This document shows positions 1-6,102 of a DNA stretch of 6,487 nucleotides, piece by piece. The stretch spans positions 1 to 6,487 of the forward strand of contig JAJDFU010000149.1 in NCBI GenBank assembly GCA_020528935.1. The letters run 5' to 3'. The stretch comes from Saprospiraceae bacterium. Its GTDB lineage: Bacteria > Bacteroidota > Bacteroidia > Chitinophagales > Saprospiraceae. The translations under genes and the position numbers were made by a program. Every line of letters starts with the position of its first letter. Position 1 is the stretch's first letter. The notes under the pieces were generated by a model. The model made no database searches, had not been told where the DNA came from, and was given only the letters and a program-made list of their open reading frames with translations.

Positions 1-409
1 GGGGCCGGTCTGGGGGCCCGGAAATGTTTAAAAGAGACCGGCCAAAATACGGTTGAGGCCGGTGATGAAGATGGGCCAGCTGACGGCCGAAGGTGGTCCA
101 GAAAGCACTACCGGGCCGGCCTTCCCGGACAAAGGCCAGGAGCAGAAAGGCCCGGCTGCCGGCCTGGCCGTGATGCAGTACTTCGGGGATGCGCAGCGCG
201 CCGGCTTGCTGCAGGGCGCGCAGGCCGTCGGCTTCGGTCCGGAACATGTGGGCGGCATGGGCTGCCCGGTTGGTTTTCAGGAAGAAGCGCCCCTTCGCGG
301 TATCCAGGGCACAGGCTTCGTTGATGTCCCCGCCGGCTACGGGCGTACTGCCGACAATTTCGGTGTCCAACAGGCTAGCGAGGGCCCTTTTCAGTTTCGG
401 ATCGATCAC
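1..409 (-). CDS. Fructosamine kinase family protein (FN3K-like), 5' part only
   Basis: The visible 136 codons match the N-terminal lobe of the fructosamine/ketosamine-3-kinase family, which phosphorylates sugar adducts on protein amines so that they fall off (cytosolic protein deglycation). Seen: a nucleotide-binding stretch GGDINEA at residues 26-32, the lysine of FFLKTN at 45, a conserved-type glutamate in FRTEADGLRAL at 59, IPEVL near 74-78, and FGRQLAHLHH near 107-116. The catalytic loop and metal site lie beyond position 1, so activity cannot be judged. The chosen start is GTG at 407-409; the protein then begins just before the usual family N terminus. The start shares GTGA with the stop of the upstream response regulator, a 4-base overlap typical of translational coupling. 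There is no ATG at a sensible place. The family assignment is firm. The substrate is not known, since bacterial members may act on ribulosamines or other ketosamines. Confidence 0.85.
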   Translation of the reverse strand, partial: MIDPKLKRALASLLDTEIVGSTPVAGGDINEACALDTAKGRFFLKTNRAAHAAHMFRTEADGLRALQQAGALRIPEVLHHGQAGSRAFLLLAFVREGRPGSAFWTTFGRQLAHLHHRPQPYFGRSLLNISGPPDRP

Positions 410-1140
410 AGCTTGTTGCGGTTCACGATCTCCTGCAGTTCGTCCCGGTAATTTTTCCCGATGGGCAGGTGCTTCACCTTGCCCTTTTCCATGACCTCCA
501 CCATATTGCCCATCAGGGCTTCGATCTTCTGCACATTGACGATGTAGGAGCGGTGGATGCGCTGGAAGATATCGTCCGGCAGTTTTTCCTCCAGGCTCTT
601 CATGGTCTGGAGCGTGATCACGCGGCTGTCGTCCATGCGGATGATGACGTAGTCTTTCAGCCCCTCGATGTAGATGATGTCGTCGAAGCGGACCTTGACC
701 AGTTTTTTATCGGCCTTCACGAAGAAGAACTCGCGCTCTTCCCCGGCCGGAGCAGCCGCCTGAGTGTCGGCGGCATCCCGCTGCAGCTGCAGCTGATCCA
801 TGGCCTTGTTGACGGCCTTCATGAAGCGCTCCAGCGAGATGGGCTTGAGCAGGTAATCCAGTGCATTGAGCTCGAAGCCTTCCACGGCAAAATCGGAATA
901 GGCCGTGGTGAAGATGACCATGGGCGGACTGGCCAGGGTCTTCAGGAAGTCGATGCCCGTAAGCTGGGGCATCTGGATATCCAGGAACATGAGGTCCACC
1001 TGATGCTTTTGCAGCGCCTCATTGGCCTGCAGGGCATTGCTGCACTTCTCCACCAGCTGGAGTTCGGGTACTTTCTGGATGTAGGTCTCCAGCACGTCCT
1101 GGGCCAGAGGTTCATCATCCACGATAATCACATTTATCAT
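406..1140 (-). CDS. LytTR-family two-component response regulator
   Basis: A 244-residue response regulator of the LytR/AlgR type. The receiver domain (about 1-120) has the acidic pair D8-D9, the phospho-acceptor D54 in FLDIQMP, T79 and the conserved K99 before P100. A short Ala/Gln/Glu-rich linker (about 118-135) leads to a LytTR DNA-binding domain (about 136-240) with the typical FFFVKADKKLVKVRFDDIIYIEGLKDYV start and FQRIHRSYIVN. The length is normal. ATG at 1138-1140 lies six bases after the stop of the histidine kinase gene, so the two are co-transcribed and very likely cognate partners. Its stop overlaps the start of the fructosamine-kinase-like gene. It is expected to act in the cytoplasm as a transcription factor when phosphorylated. 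Its target sites cannot be deduced from this window. Confidence 0.95.
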   Translation of the reverse strand: MINVIIVDDEPLAQDVLETYIQKVPELQLVEKCSNALQANEALQKHQVDLMFLDIQMPQLTGIDFLKTLASPPMVIFTTAYSDFAVEGFELNALDYLLKPISLERFMKAVNKAMDQLQLQRDAADTQAAAPAGEEREFFFVKADKKLVKVRFDDIIYIEGLKDYVIIRMDDSRVITLQTMKSLEEKLPDDIFQRIHRSYIVNVQKIEALMGNMVEVMEKGKVKHLPIGKNYRDELQEIVNRNKL

Positions 1141-1146
1141 TCGGGC

Positions 1147-2205
1147 TTACATTTTGGATTCGAGATCTATTTCCAGGTTGACGGCGTAGGATTTCGGCTT
1201 GTCCTCGATCGTCAGCTCGTACTGGCCGGGATAGAGCAGGTCGAGTCGCCGGCGTACGTTGACCAGTCCGATGCCGCCGCTGCGACGCTTATCGGGGGAG
1301 GGGGGCGTGTCGGGCTTGCTGTTTTCGATGTAAAAGTGCACGTGCTGATCCTCTACCTGCAGCAGAATGTGCACGTAGCCCTGGGTGATCTGGTTGCTCA
1401 GGCCGTGTTTGAAGCTGTTCTCCAGGAAGGGAATGAACATGAGCGGAGCAATTTGCTGATGCTCCACCTGGCCTTCCACATCAAAGGAAATGCTGATGTT
1501 GCTGCCCTGGCGCAGGCGCTCCAGATCCAGGTAATTGCGCAGGTAGTTGACCTCCTTGCGGAGGGGTACGCGCTTTTCGTTGCATTCGTACAGCATGTAG
1601 CGCATCATTTCCGAGAGCTTTATGACGATCTCCGGGGCTTCATCCGATTTCTTCAGGGTGAGGGCGTAGAGGTTGTTCAGGGTATTGAAGAGAAAATGCG
1701 GATTGATCTGGCTTTTCAGGAACCGCAGCTCCGATTGCATCGTCTGGGTTTCCAGGATCTGCCGCTCGCGCTGATGGCGCACCCAGTCGGAGATGATCTT
1801 GACCAGCGAACTCCCGCCGCCTAAAAAGAACATAGCCATGAATTGCGAATACTGAGTTTCGGGCCGGATCAGTTCCTGCTGCATCTCGGGGTAGCCCGCC
1901 CACTTGAAATGCAGGATGATCATTTTGAGTGGGGTGATGATGATCGTGGCCAGCACCAGCAAAAACACATAGGTGCCGAACCGTTCTTTGGAGAGGTAGT
2001 TGGGCACCAGGTAATACAGGTTGAAATACACCATGGCCGCATAAAAGACCAGGACGATCAGCTCGTTGGTCAGGGCGAATCCGAGCCCTTTCTCGGTGCC
2101 CTCCAGCAACACAAGCACCACCAGGAAGGCCAGCCAGAACAAACTGTGGTACACGATGCGTTGGGAAAAAAAGCCATACACCTGCCTCGCCCATTTATTG
2201 TCCAA
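1147..2205 (-). CDS. Sensor histidine kinase, LytS/YehU-like (His_kinase PF06580 type)
   Basis: About 352 residues from the chosen start. Four hydrophobic segments near 19-35, 45-66, 77-96 and 120-140 form the membrane part. A short charged helix (about 140-164) follows, then the phospho-acceptor motif LKSQINPHFLFNTLNNLYAL with H170. Next come an N-box IPFLENSFKHGL (258-269) and a G-box GGIGL (310-314) of the ATPase domain. There is no separate periplasmic sensor domain, so the signal is probably read in or at the membrane. The gene lies directly upstream of the LytTR regulator, six bases apart. The start is uncertain. No in-frame ATG exists near the first membrane helix, and TTG at 2203-2205 (reading MDNKWARQVYG) gives a normal family length. 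GTG at 2179-2181 is an alternative. The frame stays open up to 2448, but that stretch resembles no protein part. Confidence 0.9.
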   Translation of the reverse strand: MDNKWARQVYGFFSQRIVYHSLFWLAFLVVLVLLEGTEKGLGFALTNELIVLVFYAAMVYFNLYYLVPNYLSKERFGTYVFLLVLATIIITPLKMIILHFKWAGYPEMQQELIRPETQYSQFMAMFFLGGGSSLVKIISDWVRHQRERQILETQTMQSELRFLKSQINPHFLFNTLNNLYALTLKKSDEAPEIVIKLSEMMRYMLYECNEKRVPLRKEVNYLRNYLDLERLRQGSNISISFDVEGQVEHQQIAPLMFIPFLENSFKHGLSNQITQGYVHILLQVEDQHVHFYIENSKPDTPPSPDKRRSGGIGLVNVRRRLDLLYPGQYELTIEDKPKSYAVNLEIDLESKM

Positions 2206-2447
2206 TAGTTCGGGCGCAGTTGTTCGCGGCGGACTTCCCAGCTTCACCAAGACGGTCTCGTTTTGATGCAATAAGCGGATCACAGGGAGAAAATAGGAAG
2301 AAATTAGATAAAACGCCCGTTCGGACAGACCCAGGCCCCTTCCCGGGGCATCCAACGGAGAAATTTGTATTTTCCGCCATCCTGAAGGCTGCAACCAGGG
2401 GCCCCACGGGGGTGTTAGGTGCTTGTTGCACCTCAAACTGTAGAACA
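2206..2447. other. Divergent intergenic region between histidine kinase gene and folE
   Basis: This stretch of about 240 bases must hold the promoters for the kinase operon (minus) and for folE (plus). I found no convincing TTTG / TAnnTTTG pair on either strand. The nearest plus-strand match is TATTTTCC at 2368-2375, without a -33 partner. Short GC-rich dyads occur at 2335-2349 (GCCCC, 5-base loop, GGGGC), at 2398-2405 (GGGGCCCC) and at 2417-2433. Reading frames on both strands happen to be open here, but their translations look non-coding. Confidence 0.5.
2417..2433 (+). promoter_or_regulatory. Small perfect inverted repeat just upstream of folE
   Basis: AGGTGC, a 5-base loop TTGTT, and GCACCT form a perfect 6-bp stem ending 14 bases before the folE start codon. 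In the folE mRNA this would be a hairpin next to the ribosome landing site; in DNA it could be a small operator. There is no T-run after it, so it is not an intrinsic terminator. The structure is seen directly; a regulatory role is a guess. Confidence 0.3.
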
Positions 2448-3044
2448 ATGTCAGAATTCAAAGCGGAAGAGTTTACCACTGATACTACCGAAGCGATGAT
2501 GGGGCACTTTGCCGCCATCCTGGAGGGTATAGGCGAGCAGGCGGATCGGGAAGGCTTGATCAAAACCCCGGAGCGAGCCGCCAAGGCCATGAAATTCCTC
2601 ACCCAGGGATATACCCAGGATGCCGAGGCCATCTTGCGCTCGGCCATGTTTCGGGAAGAATACAGCGAAATGGTGTTGGTCAAAGACATTGAGCTGTACT
2701 CCCTTTGTGAGCATCACATGCTTCCTTTTTTCGGCAAAGCCCATATCGCCTACATTCCCAATGGGTATATCGTGGGCCTGAGCAAACTGCCCCGCGTGGT
2801 GGATGTGTTTGCCCGGCGCCTTCAGGTGCAGGAGCGCCTGACCGATGAGATCCTGCACTCCATCGATCACACCATCAACCCGCTGGGCGTAGCCGTGGTG
2901 ATCGAGGCCCGCCATATGTGCATGATGATGCGGGGCGTGCAAAAGCAGAATTCCGTGACTACGACCTCCGCCTTTACCGGAGAATTCCAGCGGGTGGAGA
3001 CGCGCAGCGAATTTCTCAACCTCATCGGGGCAAAACTGCATTGA
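2448..3044 (+). CDS. folE: GTP cyclohydrolase I (type I, FolE)
   Basis: A 198-residue enzyme that converts GTP to 7,8-dihydroneopterin triphosphate, the first step to folate (and to other pterins or 7-deazapurines). Zinc ligands are visible as C87 and H90 in LCEHHMLPFFG and C158 in RHMCMMMRG. H89 and H156 match the catalytic histidines of the E. coli enzyme (His112, His179). Further family motifs are KTPERAAKAM (39-48), GLSKLPRVVDVFARRLQVQERLT (110-132) and SVTTTSAFTGEF (169-180). ATG at 2448 gives the normal length. The frame is open upstream to 2220, but the extra 76 codons look nothing like FolE. Cytosolic, decameric in known members. fabD follows after 22 bases, so the two are probably co-transcribed. 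Confidence 0.97.
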   Translation: MSEFKAEEFTTDTTEAMMGHFAAILEGIGEQADREGLIKTPERAAKAMKFLTQGYTQDAEAILRSAMFREEYSEMVLVKDIELYSLCEHHMLPFFGKAHIAYIPNGYIVGLSKLPRVVDVFARRLQVQERLTDEILHSIDHTINPLGVAVVIEARHMCMMMRGVQKQNSVTTTSAFTGEFQRVETRSEFLNLIGAKLH

Positions 3045-3066
3045 CCGGAAATCAAGGATCGCGCCT

Positions 3067-3945
3067 ATGAAAGCATACGTTTTTCCCGGACAGGCCGCCC
3101 AGTTTGAGGGCATGGGAAAGGCCGAATACGAATCCTCGGCCGAGGTGCGCCGGCTCTTTGAGCGGGCCAATGAGTTGCTCGGCTTTCGCATAACGGAGGT
3201 CATGTTTGCGGGCAGTGCGGATGACCTGAAGCAAACCCGCGTAACCCAGCCGGCCGTCTTCCTGCATGCCCTGGCGCGGGTGGCCCTGGCCGGAGATGCC
3301 TTTCAGCCGGATATGGTAGCCGGCCATAGCCTGGGCGAGTTTACTGCTCTGGTCGCTGCCGGGGGCTTGTCCTTTGAGGACGGGCTGAAGCTGGTGCGGC
3401 AGCGGGCCGAGGCCATGCAGAGTGCCTGCGAGCAGCAGGACGGCACGATGGCTGCCATCCTGGGCCTGGAAGACGCCGTCGTGGAAGAGGCCTGCCGCGA
3501 GGTGGAGGCCCTGGTCGTTCCGGCCAACTACAATTGCCCCGGGCAGCTCGTCATCTCAGGTACCCTGGCCGGTGTGGAACAGGCCGTGGAGCTGCTCAAA
3601 GAACGAGGCGCCAAGCGCGCTATCGTGCTGCAGGTGGGCGGCGCTTTTCACTCGCCGCTCATGCAACCCGCCCAGGATCAACTGGAACGCGCCATCGCAG
3701 AGGTGGAATTTCGGCCTCTTCACTGTCCGATCTATCAGAATGCCACGGCACGGGCAGAACAGGACGCCGAAACCATACGGAAAAATCTCATAGCTCAGCT
3801 TACGGCCCCGGTTCGCTGGACACAGACTATGCAACACATGATTCGCGACGGCGCTGCAGAATTCATTGAGGCCGGCGGAACTGGAAAAACCCTGCAGGGG
3901 TTTGTAAAGAAACTGGATCGCCGGTTTCCCACTTCCGCCCTGTAG
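3067..3945 (+). CDS. fabD: Malonyl-CoA:acyl carrier protein transacylase
   Basis: A 292-residue enzyme that moves malonyl from CoA to acyl carrier protein to start type II fatty acid synthesis in the cytoplasm. The nucleophile is S88 in GHSLGE; R113 in VRQRAEAM binds the malonyl carboxylate; the catalytic H195 sits in GGAFHSPLM. The N-terminal motif reads FPGQAAQ rather than the usual FPGQG[SA]Q. Near the C terminus EAGGTGKTLQG replaces the usual EVGPGKVLxG, with one extra residue. The catalytic residues are intact, so I expect an active enzyme. Length and order are normal. ATG at 3067 follows folE by 22 bases. Its usual fab neighbours (fabH, acpP, fabG) are not adjacent. Confidence 0.96.
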   Translation: MKAYVFPGQAAQFEGMGKAEYESSAEVRRLFERANELLGFRITEVMFAGSADDLKQTRVTQPAVFLHALARVALAGDAFQPDMVAGHSLGEFTALVAAGGLSFEDGLKLVRQRAEAMQSACEQQDGTMAAILGLEDAVVEEACREVEALVVPANYNCPGQLVISGTLAGVEQAVELLKERGAKRAIVLQVGGAFHSPLMQPAQDQLERAIAEVEFRPLHCPIYQNATARAEQDAETIRKNLIAQLTAPVRWTQTMQHMIRDGAAEFIEAGGTGKTLQGFVKKLDRRFPTSAL

Positions 3946-3963
3946 TTCTGGCCGGGCGGCCTG

Positions 3964-3987
3964 CCGATCTCCAGCCGAGGTAATCGG
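3964..3987 (+). other. Bulged dyad between fabD and yqgE
   Basis: CCGATCTC pairs with GAG and ATCGG around a 5-base loop CAGCC, with a 3-base bulge (GTA at 3980-3982). It sits 18 bases after the fabD stop and 18 bases before the yqgE start. No T-run follows, so it is not a standard terminator. It may be an RNA-processing or translation-affecting hairpin, or chance. Confidence 0.2.
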
Positions 3988-4005
3988 TCAAAATGAAACG
4001 CGTTT

Positions 4006-4563
4006 ATGGTTAATGAAAAAGTTCAAACCGGGAAAGTGCTGCTTGCAGAACCCTTCATGATGGATCCCAACTTCAAGCGCTCTACGGTACTGCTCTGCGA
4101 GCACAATGCGGAAGGCAGCGTGGGCTTTATCATGAACAAGCCGCTGGATATGCAGGTGGATGAGCTGATCGAGGACTTTCCGGACTTTGACTCCCGCGTA
4201 TTCTTTGGCGGGCCGGTGCAGACGGATACCATTCACTATGTGCACAACGTGGGCAACCTGTTGGAGGACAGCTTCAAAGTGACGGAAGGGGTGTTTTGGG
4301 GCGGCGATTTTGAAAAGCTCAAATTCCTCATCTCTTCCAAACTCATCCTGCCCGGGAACATCCGTTTTTTCGTGGGCTATTCCGGCTGGTCGGAAGGGCA
4401 GTTGGACAGCGAGATGCAATACGGCAGCTGGCTGGTGGCCGATATGGACGCCAATTATCTTTTTAAAACCAAGCCCGCCAGGCTCTGGCAACAGGTCATG
4501 CACAACAAGGGCAACGCCTTTACCGTCATCGCCCAAATGCCGGAAAACGTTAGCTGGAACTGA
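4006..4563 (+). CDS. YqgE/AlgH family protein (UPF0301)
   Basis: A 185-residue soluble protein of the YqgE/AlgH family (DUF179). It is recognised from the N-terminal GKVLLAEPFMMDPNFKRSTVLLCEH, then GSVGFIMNKPL, FFGGPVQTDTIHYVH, RFFVGYSGWSEGQLDSEM, and the terminal GNAFTVIAQMPENVSWN. The family has no settled biochemical function; AlgH was linked to alginate regulation in Pseudomonas. The length is typical. ATG at 4006 is chosen because an upstream ATG at 3993 runs into a stop after six codons. The gene is on the same strand as fabD, 60 bases downstream, and may be read from the same or its own promoter. Its stop codon (4561-4563) directly abuts the stop of the convergent M23 peptidase gene. 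Confidence 0.93.
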   Translation: MVNEKVQTGKVLLAEPFMMDPNFKRSTVLLCEHNAEGSVGFIMNKPLDMQVDELIEDFPDFDSRVFFGGPVQTDTIHYVHNVGNLLEDSFKVTEGVFWGGDFEKLKFLISSKLILPGNIRFFVGYSGWSEGQLDSEMQYGSWLVADMDANYLFKTKPARLWQQVMHNKGNAFTVIAQMPENVSWN

Positions 4564-5910
4564 TCAGGGGTTATCCGCGCCCTGCTCTCCACCCTGGGCA
4601 GTGGCTTGCTCTACCGGCGATTCCGCCACCGGTAACGCCTCCAACCGGGCCAGATATTGGTCGCGCAACTCAAAATAGGCCGGCAACTCCGCTTCGGGCA
4701 GGGGATCCTCTGCCGGGAAATTCAGCCGAAGATGGTTGACCTGTTTCCCGTTCTTCCAAAAGCGAAAACACACGTGCGGGCCGGTAGCCAGCCCCGTAGA
4801 GCCCACATAGCCGATGACCTGCCCTTGTCGTACCTGTACACCTTTCCGGATGCCGTCGGCAAAGCCCTGCATGTGCAGGTACTGGGTCTGGTAGGTGTCG
4901 TTGTGCCGGATCTTGACGTACCTGCCGTTGCCCGAGGTGTAGGCGGCGTGGGTGACCACCCCATCGCCCACGGCGTAGATAGGCGTGCCGTAGGGAGCGG
5001 CATAATCCGTGCCGTAGTGCGGCCGGACCCGTTTCAGAATGGGATGGTAACGGCGCAGGTTGTAGCGGGACGAAATGCGGGAGTACTTGACCGGAGCTTT
5101 GAGAAAAGGAGCCTTCATGGGGCGGCCCTCCAGGTCGTAATAGCCCTCCTCGTCCTCCGATTGGTAGTAAAAGGCGTAGTAGGTTTTTTCGCCGCTTTTG
5201 TAATAGGCCGCCTTGATATCGCCGATACCTACCTGCTCGCCCTGCACAAAATCTTCCTCGTAGATGAGTTTGAACTGATCGCCCTTCTGCAGGTGGTGAA
5301 AGTCAACGGACCACTGCAGTACACCTTCCATTTTAGCGGCCAGTTCAAAGGACATGCCGTTTTCCACCATGGCTTGCCAAAGCGAACTGTTTATTTGCCC
5401 GGCTGATGCCCGTATGCGCTTTTCCACGGGCCGTCTGACCCGTTTCACCTCCAGGGCGTCGCGCAGGTGGTATACCACGTATTCGTAGGCATTGGGCTCG
5501 TAGATGAAGTAATCCGGCCCCTGGGCGGCATCGCGGGATAGCAGCGCGTACGGCTTGCCCAGGCGGATTTTGGTGACGCGGAAGACGGAATCCGCATTTC
5601 TGGCGAGCTGCTCAATGGCTTTGTAGTCCATGCCGCGATCCTGAAGCAGTTGTCCCAGGATCATGCCCGGCTCAATCTGCCCTTCTTCCACCTGAAAAGT
5701 GTCCAGGGCAAAACCGTAACGGAGCGTGGGGATGACGGCCGGAAACGCATCCAACTGCTCGACGGAGCCTGCGGGGGTGCCGGCTACCTGCCGGTTCGAT
5801 TGGCCGGGTGTGCCGATCAGGACAAAGAGCAGACTGCCGAGGGCAGCTAATACCAGACCGGCGAAAAAATAGCGGTCGAAGTTTTGAACGGACGTAGATC
5901 GTTTCTCCAA
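4564..5910 (-). CDS. Membrane-anchored M23 (LytM-type) metallopeptidase, MepM-like
   Basis: A 448-residue cell-wall endopeptidase candidate. One hydrophobic segment (about 14-32) after a short basic N terminus acts as signal anchor, leaving the rest in the periplasm. Residues about 65-160 resemble the LysM/OapA-like part of MepM/Csd3 proteins. A second domain (about 162-265) precedes the M23 domain (about 270-395). Metal-site residues are H298 and D302 in HYGTDYAAP, with H346 in YLHM and H379 in GPHVCF. The residue that is normally the second His of HxH is C381 here. The tail (about 425-448) is Ala/Glu/Gln-rich and low in complexity. The start is TTG at 5908-5910, because no in-frame ATG occurs between the upstream stop near 5993 and the membrane helix. 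It is divergent from the PurM-like gene and convergent with yqgE. The likely role is cutting peptidoglycan cross-links for growth. Confidence 0.9.
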   Translation of the reverse strand: MEKRSTSVQNFDRYFFAGLVLAALGSLLFVLIGTPGQSNRQVAGTPAGSVEQLDAFPAVIPTLRYGFALDTFQVEEGQIEPGMILGQLLQDRGMDYKAIEQLARNADSVFRVTKIRLGKPYALLSRDAAQGPDYFIYEPNAYEYVVYHLRDALEVKRVRRPVEKRIRASAGQINSSLWQAMVENGMSFELAAKMEGVLQWSVDFHHLQKGDQFKLIYEEDFVQGEQVGIGDIKAAYYKSGEKTYYAFYYQSEDEEGYYDLEGRPMKAPFLKAPVKYSRISSRYNLRRYHPILKRVRPHYGTDYAAPYGTPIYAVGDGVVTHAAYTSGNGRYVKIRHNDTYQTQYLHMQGFADGIRKGVQVRQGQVIGYVGSTGLATGPHVCFRFWKNGKQVNHLRLNFPAEDPLPEAELPAYFELRDQYLARLEALPVAESPVEQATAQGGEQGADNP

Positions 5911-5977
5911 AATGCGTGAATTAAGTGTTTGGGCTGTGGGAGGCTTTTGGGGAGGATGGGTCTGGATATCGCCCAGG

Positions 5978-6004
5978 CCATTGCAAAGATATCATTTGCA
6001 ATGG
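5978..6004. repeat. 27-bp inverted repeat (10-bp perfect arms, 7-base spacer)
   Basis: The left arm CCATTGCAAA (5978-5987) and right arm TTTGCAATGG (5995-6004) are exact reverse complements, separated by GATATCA. The repeat lies in the divergent intergenic region between the M23 peptidase and the PurM-like gene. It covers the candidate -7 element of the peptidase gene. Such length and perfection in a promoter region suggest an operator for a dimeric regulator, or a hairpin in a transcript. The symmetry is seen directly; the role is inferred. Confidence 0.7.
5984..5991 (-). promoter_or_regulatory. Candidate -7 promoter element for the M23 peptidase gene
   Basis: On the minus strand this reads TATCTTTG, an exact match to the Bacteroidota -7 consensus TAnnTTTG. 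It lies about 73 bases upstream of the start codon. No TTTG is found at the usual -33 distance (ATGG stands there), so the call rests on one element. It sits inside the 27-bp inverted repeat, so a bound regulator would block it. Confidence 0.4.
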
Positions 6005-6025
6005 ATTAACCCATCCATTTCCAAA
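5995..6025. repeat. Second, overlapping imperfect dyad
   Basis: TTTG (5995-5998) and AATGGAT (6000-6006) pair with ATCCATT (6013-6019) and CAAA (6022-6025) around the loop TAACCC, leaving a small internal mismatch. Its left half is the right arm of the 27-bp repeat, so one arm can pair with either neighbour. The outer copies CCATTGCAAAG (5978-5988) and CCATTTCCAAAG (6015-6026) form a direct repeat 37 bases apart. Confidence 0.55.
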
Positions 6026-6074
6026 GTGTTTGAGTCTCTTTCAGCAGAATAGCTTCCTTAATGGATTTCCACCT

Positions 6075-6082
6075 TACCTTTG
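6075..6082 (+). promoter_or_regulatory. Candidate -7 promoter element for the PurM-like gene
   Basis: TACCTTTG matches the Bacteroidota consensus TAnnTTTG exactly and would start a transcript about 14 bases before ATG 6103. The -33 position has no TTTG. A competing weaker pair is TTTG at 6029-6032 with TAGCTTCC at 6050-6057, 17 bases apart. Both are guesses from sequence. Confidence 0.3.
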
Positions 6083-6102
6083 CTTCGGAAAACACAGTGC
6101 GT

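Noticed and set aside
28..451. Short open frames on both strands at the left edge
   Set aside because: The frame starting with GTG at 409 on the minus strand gives a clear fructosamine-kinase N terminus; the others are its shadows.
469..1824. 451-codon open frame on the plus strand, antisense to the regulator and sensor kinase genes
   Set aside because: It crosses the boundary of two well-recognised genes on the other strand, its translation is His/Leu/Gln/Asp-rich with no recognisable domain, and such long antisense frames are common in GC-rich coding DNA.
1640..2194. 184-codon minus-strand frame with an ATG inside the sensor kinase gene
   Set aside because: It overlaps the clear kinase frame on the same strand in another phase, and its translation (Pro/Arg/Gly-rich, no hydrophobic helices) is typical of an out-of-frame shadow.
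2220..2447. 76-codon N-terminal extension of folE
   Set aside because: The added residues show no family similarity or targeting signal, and ATG 2448 gives the usual FolE length. The open frame is probably chance in GC-rich DNA.
2206..2448. 81-codon N-terminal extension of the sensor kinase from TTG 2446-2448
   Set aside because: It would start opposite the folE start codon and leave no intergenic room. The sequence looks non-coding and precedes the normal first membrane helix.
2451..3203. 250-codon open frame antisense to folE and the start of fabD
   Set aside because: It spans two confident genes and shows no recognisable protein features.
4612..4634. TACCGG / CCGGTA dyad 48 bases after the yqgE stop, possible terminator
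   Set aside because: The loop is 11 bases, there is no T-run, and it lies in the coding sequence of the M23 gene. It is too weak to call.
6061..6102. Upstream in-frame ATG giving the PurM-like protein 14 more residues
   Set aside because: The family N terminus aligns with ATG 6103, and the best candidate promoter element lies downstream of 6061.
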